The position numbers were made by a program, and so were the translations under genes. The notes under the pieces were generated by a model. It searched no databases. It was not told where the DNA came from and was given only the letters and a program-made list of their open reading frames with translations. Below are positions 62,159-64,000 of a DNA stretch of 64,000 nt, in pieces (the stretch's first letter is position 1; every line of letters begins with the position of its first letter). This DNA comes from Phorcus lineatus (lineage: Eukaryota; Mollusca; Gastropoda; Trochida; Trochidae). Location of the stretch: the NCBI GenBank assembly GCA_921293015.1, contig OV121087.1, positions 35,633,235 to 35,697,234 of the forward strand, written 5' to 3'.

Positions 62159-62433
62159 CTGTCGCCGGCCGGTAGGTCTGAGACAGTGTTGACAGCGTTC
62201 GGTTGGTCTAGCTGTGTGTTGGTAGCGGTCGTTGGGTCTCGCTGTGTGTTGGTAGCGGCCGTTGGGTCTCGCTGTGTGTTGGTAGCGGCCGTTGGGTCTC
62301 GCTGTGTGTTGGTAGCGGCCGGTGGGTCTCGCTGTGTGTTGGTAGCGGCCGGTGGGTCTTGCTGTATGTTTTTAGCGCGTGGCGAGGAATTCGGTGCTGT
62401 TTGCGGTACTTCGTTAGGTTTACCTTCAGACAT
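62159..62433 (-). CDS. Gene B exon 1: decapeptide-repeat N-terminus
   Basis: ATG at 62433 opens MSEGKPNEVPQTAPNSSPRA. About five copies of DP(P/T)AATNTQR and a decayed sixth follow, then LPAGD. The exon ends with two bases (AG) of a split codon at a GACAG/GTAACT donor. Exon 2 starts with the one base needed, which strongly supports the join. The product would be about 311 residues if the exon 2 TAG were sense. No signal peptide is present, so it is probably intracellular. Just upstream, ATATTTTTTCAG (exon edge near 62453) may be an acceptor for a 5' UTR intron or a further upstream exon. Confidence 0.6.
62202..62371 (-). repeat. 30-bp coding repeat in gene B exon 1
   Basis: About five to six units of 30 bp, period exact, encode the decapeptide DPPAATNTQR and variants. 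The period is a multiple of three. The unit is unrelated to the 54-bp unit of gene A, so repeats arose independently at the two ends of this protein family. Confidence 0.85.
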
Positions 62434-62453
62434 TGTAGTCCTGTGAAGATCTA

Positions 62454-63404
62454 CTGAAAAAATATTGAACTATATTGTGCAAACAATCATAAATTTTCAA
62501 ATATTTAGAAACTCAAAAGGAATCGTTTTGAAAATGTTAAATCAGTATAGTCGTTGGCTCCACCATCCGTCGTTAACATATTTTTTACAGAACAGAGCTC
62601 CAAAACTAATAGAGCCTATATTAACAAAAGCTGGTATGATGACTAATCATCACATGTAGGTGTGTCTTTCAGGGTTTTCAAAGCCTATGTTAAAGAAACT
62701 TGCTACATATAATAATTATCATATATAATTGTGCCTTTAACATCATTTGTATATAAGCTCACTTTTTATTGCAAATTTTGATGCGCTCCAGGCATCAACA
62801 TCGAACCCCCCTGGCGTTTGCAACAATTTTCAGAACTTTGCGGACATTTTAGTCGCCAATATCAAATTTCAAAACACCCAATCCTTCCCCGTTGTCGCAC
62901 GACATGGCTTACTGCGTCATTCGCAAAATTATGAAAATAGCTCATACTTACCATTTTGAAAAATATTAAAAGGCGATAAATTAAATGAAGAATGCATCTG
63001 TCCAATGGTATCTGCGATGCAATTACTAAATCCTCCATCCTCCCAATGCATTAAATGTAATGTATGAGAAAAAAATGGAGATTAATTTGAATCAAGTAAT
63101 TGCTCATAAGATGGCTGGCAGGCCATTTAAAGAACTCTCTAGGATAACTGATAACACTTCTTGTCTACAGTTTACACTGACCTGTGTCCACGTACAACTA
63201 AGGACAGTGGCGAGTTCATGTCCAGTTATGTTCAGAAGTACATGAGAAACAATGGTCAAATTAATTTAGCGACTTGTTTAGGTCCAGCCTTTCTAATAAA
63301 TACCTTGAGTTTAAGGCTATATACAGAACAAGAGAAAAGATCTGGAATGAGTCGTAAGAACGAAGGCTCAACACAACGCGAAATGTCTGGCCTTACACAG
63401 CAAG
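62454..63404. other. Upstream of gene B
   Basis: The promoter of gene B would be expected here, but no TATA box or clear start site was identified. Plus-strand open frames at 62747-62959 and 63161-63433 have no recognised motifs; the latter runs into the next repeat. Confidence 0.35.
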
Positions 63405-63520
63405 ATAGTTCTGTCATAAATTCCTACATATAACCTGTCATAATACAAGCGTTTCTCGGTCAAGAAATGTAGAAGTCTGCAATCAAAAGCGCCGCCGTTT
63501 CAAAAGTTGTCATTCAAAAC
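63405..63520 (+). repeat. Partial copy of the 51967-52388 fold-back family
   Basis: TCTGTCATAAATTCCT, CAAGAAATGTAGAAGTCTG and GCCGCCGTTTCAAAAG follow the same order as CCGTCATAAATTCCT, CACGAAATGTAGAACTCTG and GACGCCGTTTCAAAAG at 52010-52110. A 15-25 bp internal gap separates the copies. Confidence 0.6.
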
Positions 63521-63529
63521 GTCTCAATT

Positions 63530-64000
63530 TTTTTTACATTCCTTTGATATTGTTGGACTCACGGAAACGTGGTGTGTAAATTTAGAAGTAGAAAACAGCT
63601 TTAAAGATAACCAAATAATTAGCAAAGATGCAGATAAACTGTCTACATGTGGCAGGCACTCTGGTGGGATTCTGGTACTAATCAAAAGCATATGTCATGG
63701 CTTAAAATCGCAGAAAATGCTGTTTTTATTTTATTTGACAAAACATTATTTGGCCATGATCATGACTTACTCTATGCATGTGCTTATATTCACCCAGAGG
63801 GCTCAACATGGTACGACAAGTTTAGTGCTCAATGTAGAAATGGTATTACTATTTTCAAAGAGAATCTTTTTGACATTTTAGCAGATATTAATGTTTTATG
63901 TGGAGGTGATTTTTATACTAGAACAGGTACTTAATGTGATTTTGTAGAGGATAACATTATTGAATATACCAAGAAACACAGCAATTCTATGTGGGATTTT
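63530..64000 (+). pseudogene. LINE endonuclease domain, frameshifted, cut by window end
   Basis: FDIVGLTETW followed by HSGGILVLIKS, then in another frame LLYACAYIHPEGSTWYDKF, GITIFKENLFDIL and VLCGGDFYTRTG. These match the APE-type endonuclease of non-LTR retrotransposons (hhhlsETW, GG.hhhh, hYhpPeGS..Y, hllcGDFNaRtG). A frameshift lies at about 63690 and an in-frame stop after DFYTRTGT. The catalytic N of GDFN is Y. The copy is dead. The reverse transcriptase would lie beyond 64000. Confidence 0.8.

Overview
The window looks like gene-poor nuclear DNA from a marine lophotrochozoan, most likely a bivalve mollusc. It is AT-rich and full of micro- and minisatellites. It carries tRNA-derived SINE-like units, fold-back and TIR elements, a Tc1/mariner relic, LINE fragments and a solo LTR. 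Short phrases typical of molluscan interspersed repeats occur at 5634-6320 and about 58200-58565. I see no prokaryotic organisation, no rRNA and no credible functional tRNA gene. The taxon is an inference from repeat content.

1-37 kb is almost gene-free. It holds a degenerate tandem array built around the CRE octamer TGACGTCA (2.9-3.36 kb), a SINE (4.6 kb), a TIR element with four internal ~165-bp repeats (5.6-6.3 kb), and CT-rich and 33-bp repeats (11-12.3 kb). Further on are palindromes (13.3 and 14.9 kb), a purine-rich tract (15.9-16.7 kb), a diverged ~217-bp tandem repeat (18.3-19.0 kb), an internally deleted Tc1/mariner transposase relic (21.3-21.7 kb), long G and C homopolymers, a large GACA/ACAT satellite (29.3-30.4 kb), a 231-bp tandem duplication (31.9-32.3 kb) and a reverse-strand SINE (33.1-33.4 kb).

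37-48.6 kb is a striking cluster of unrelated minisatellites with units of 3, 14, 32, 55, 3, 21 and 54 bp. Each unit of the 14-bp array is built on a consensus 5' splice site. The 54-bp array is the in-frame C-terminal tail of a gene copy (gene A, minus strand, 47458-48957).

49-58 kb is a mosaic of three partial copies of a segmental repeat, interrupted by nested fold-back elements. One 1.5-kb element has a matching empty site in a paralogous copy.

58.9-62.4 kb holds gene B, a two-exon minus-strand paralogue of gene A. Exon 1 encodes a decapeptide repeat. Exon 2 encodes a ~108-residue core containing YYIGAT, followed by a charged tail. The exon phases match across an intron that holds a solo LTR and a LINE 3' fragment. 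Both copies carry disabling lesions: gene A has a one-base frameshift and two nonsense codons, and gene B has one in-frame TAG. The family looks real, but these copies may be pseudogenes or may contain base errors. The window ends inside a forward-strand LINE endonuclease domain.

The most interesting content is the gene A/B family, with a shared core and independently expanded repeat tails, and the U1-complementary minisatellite. I do not recognise the core family with confidence.
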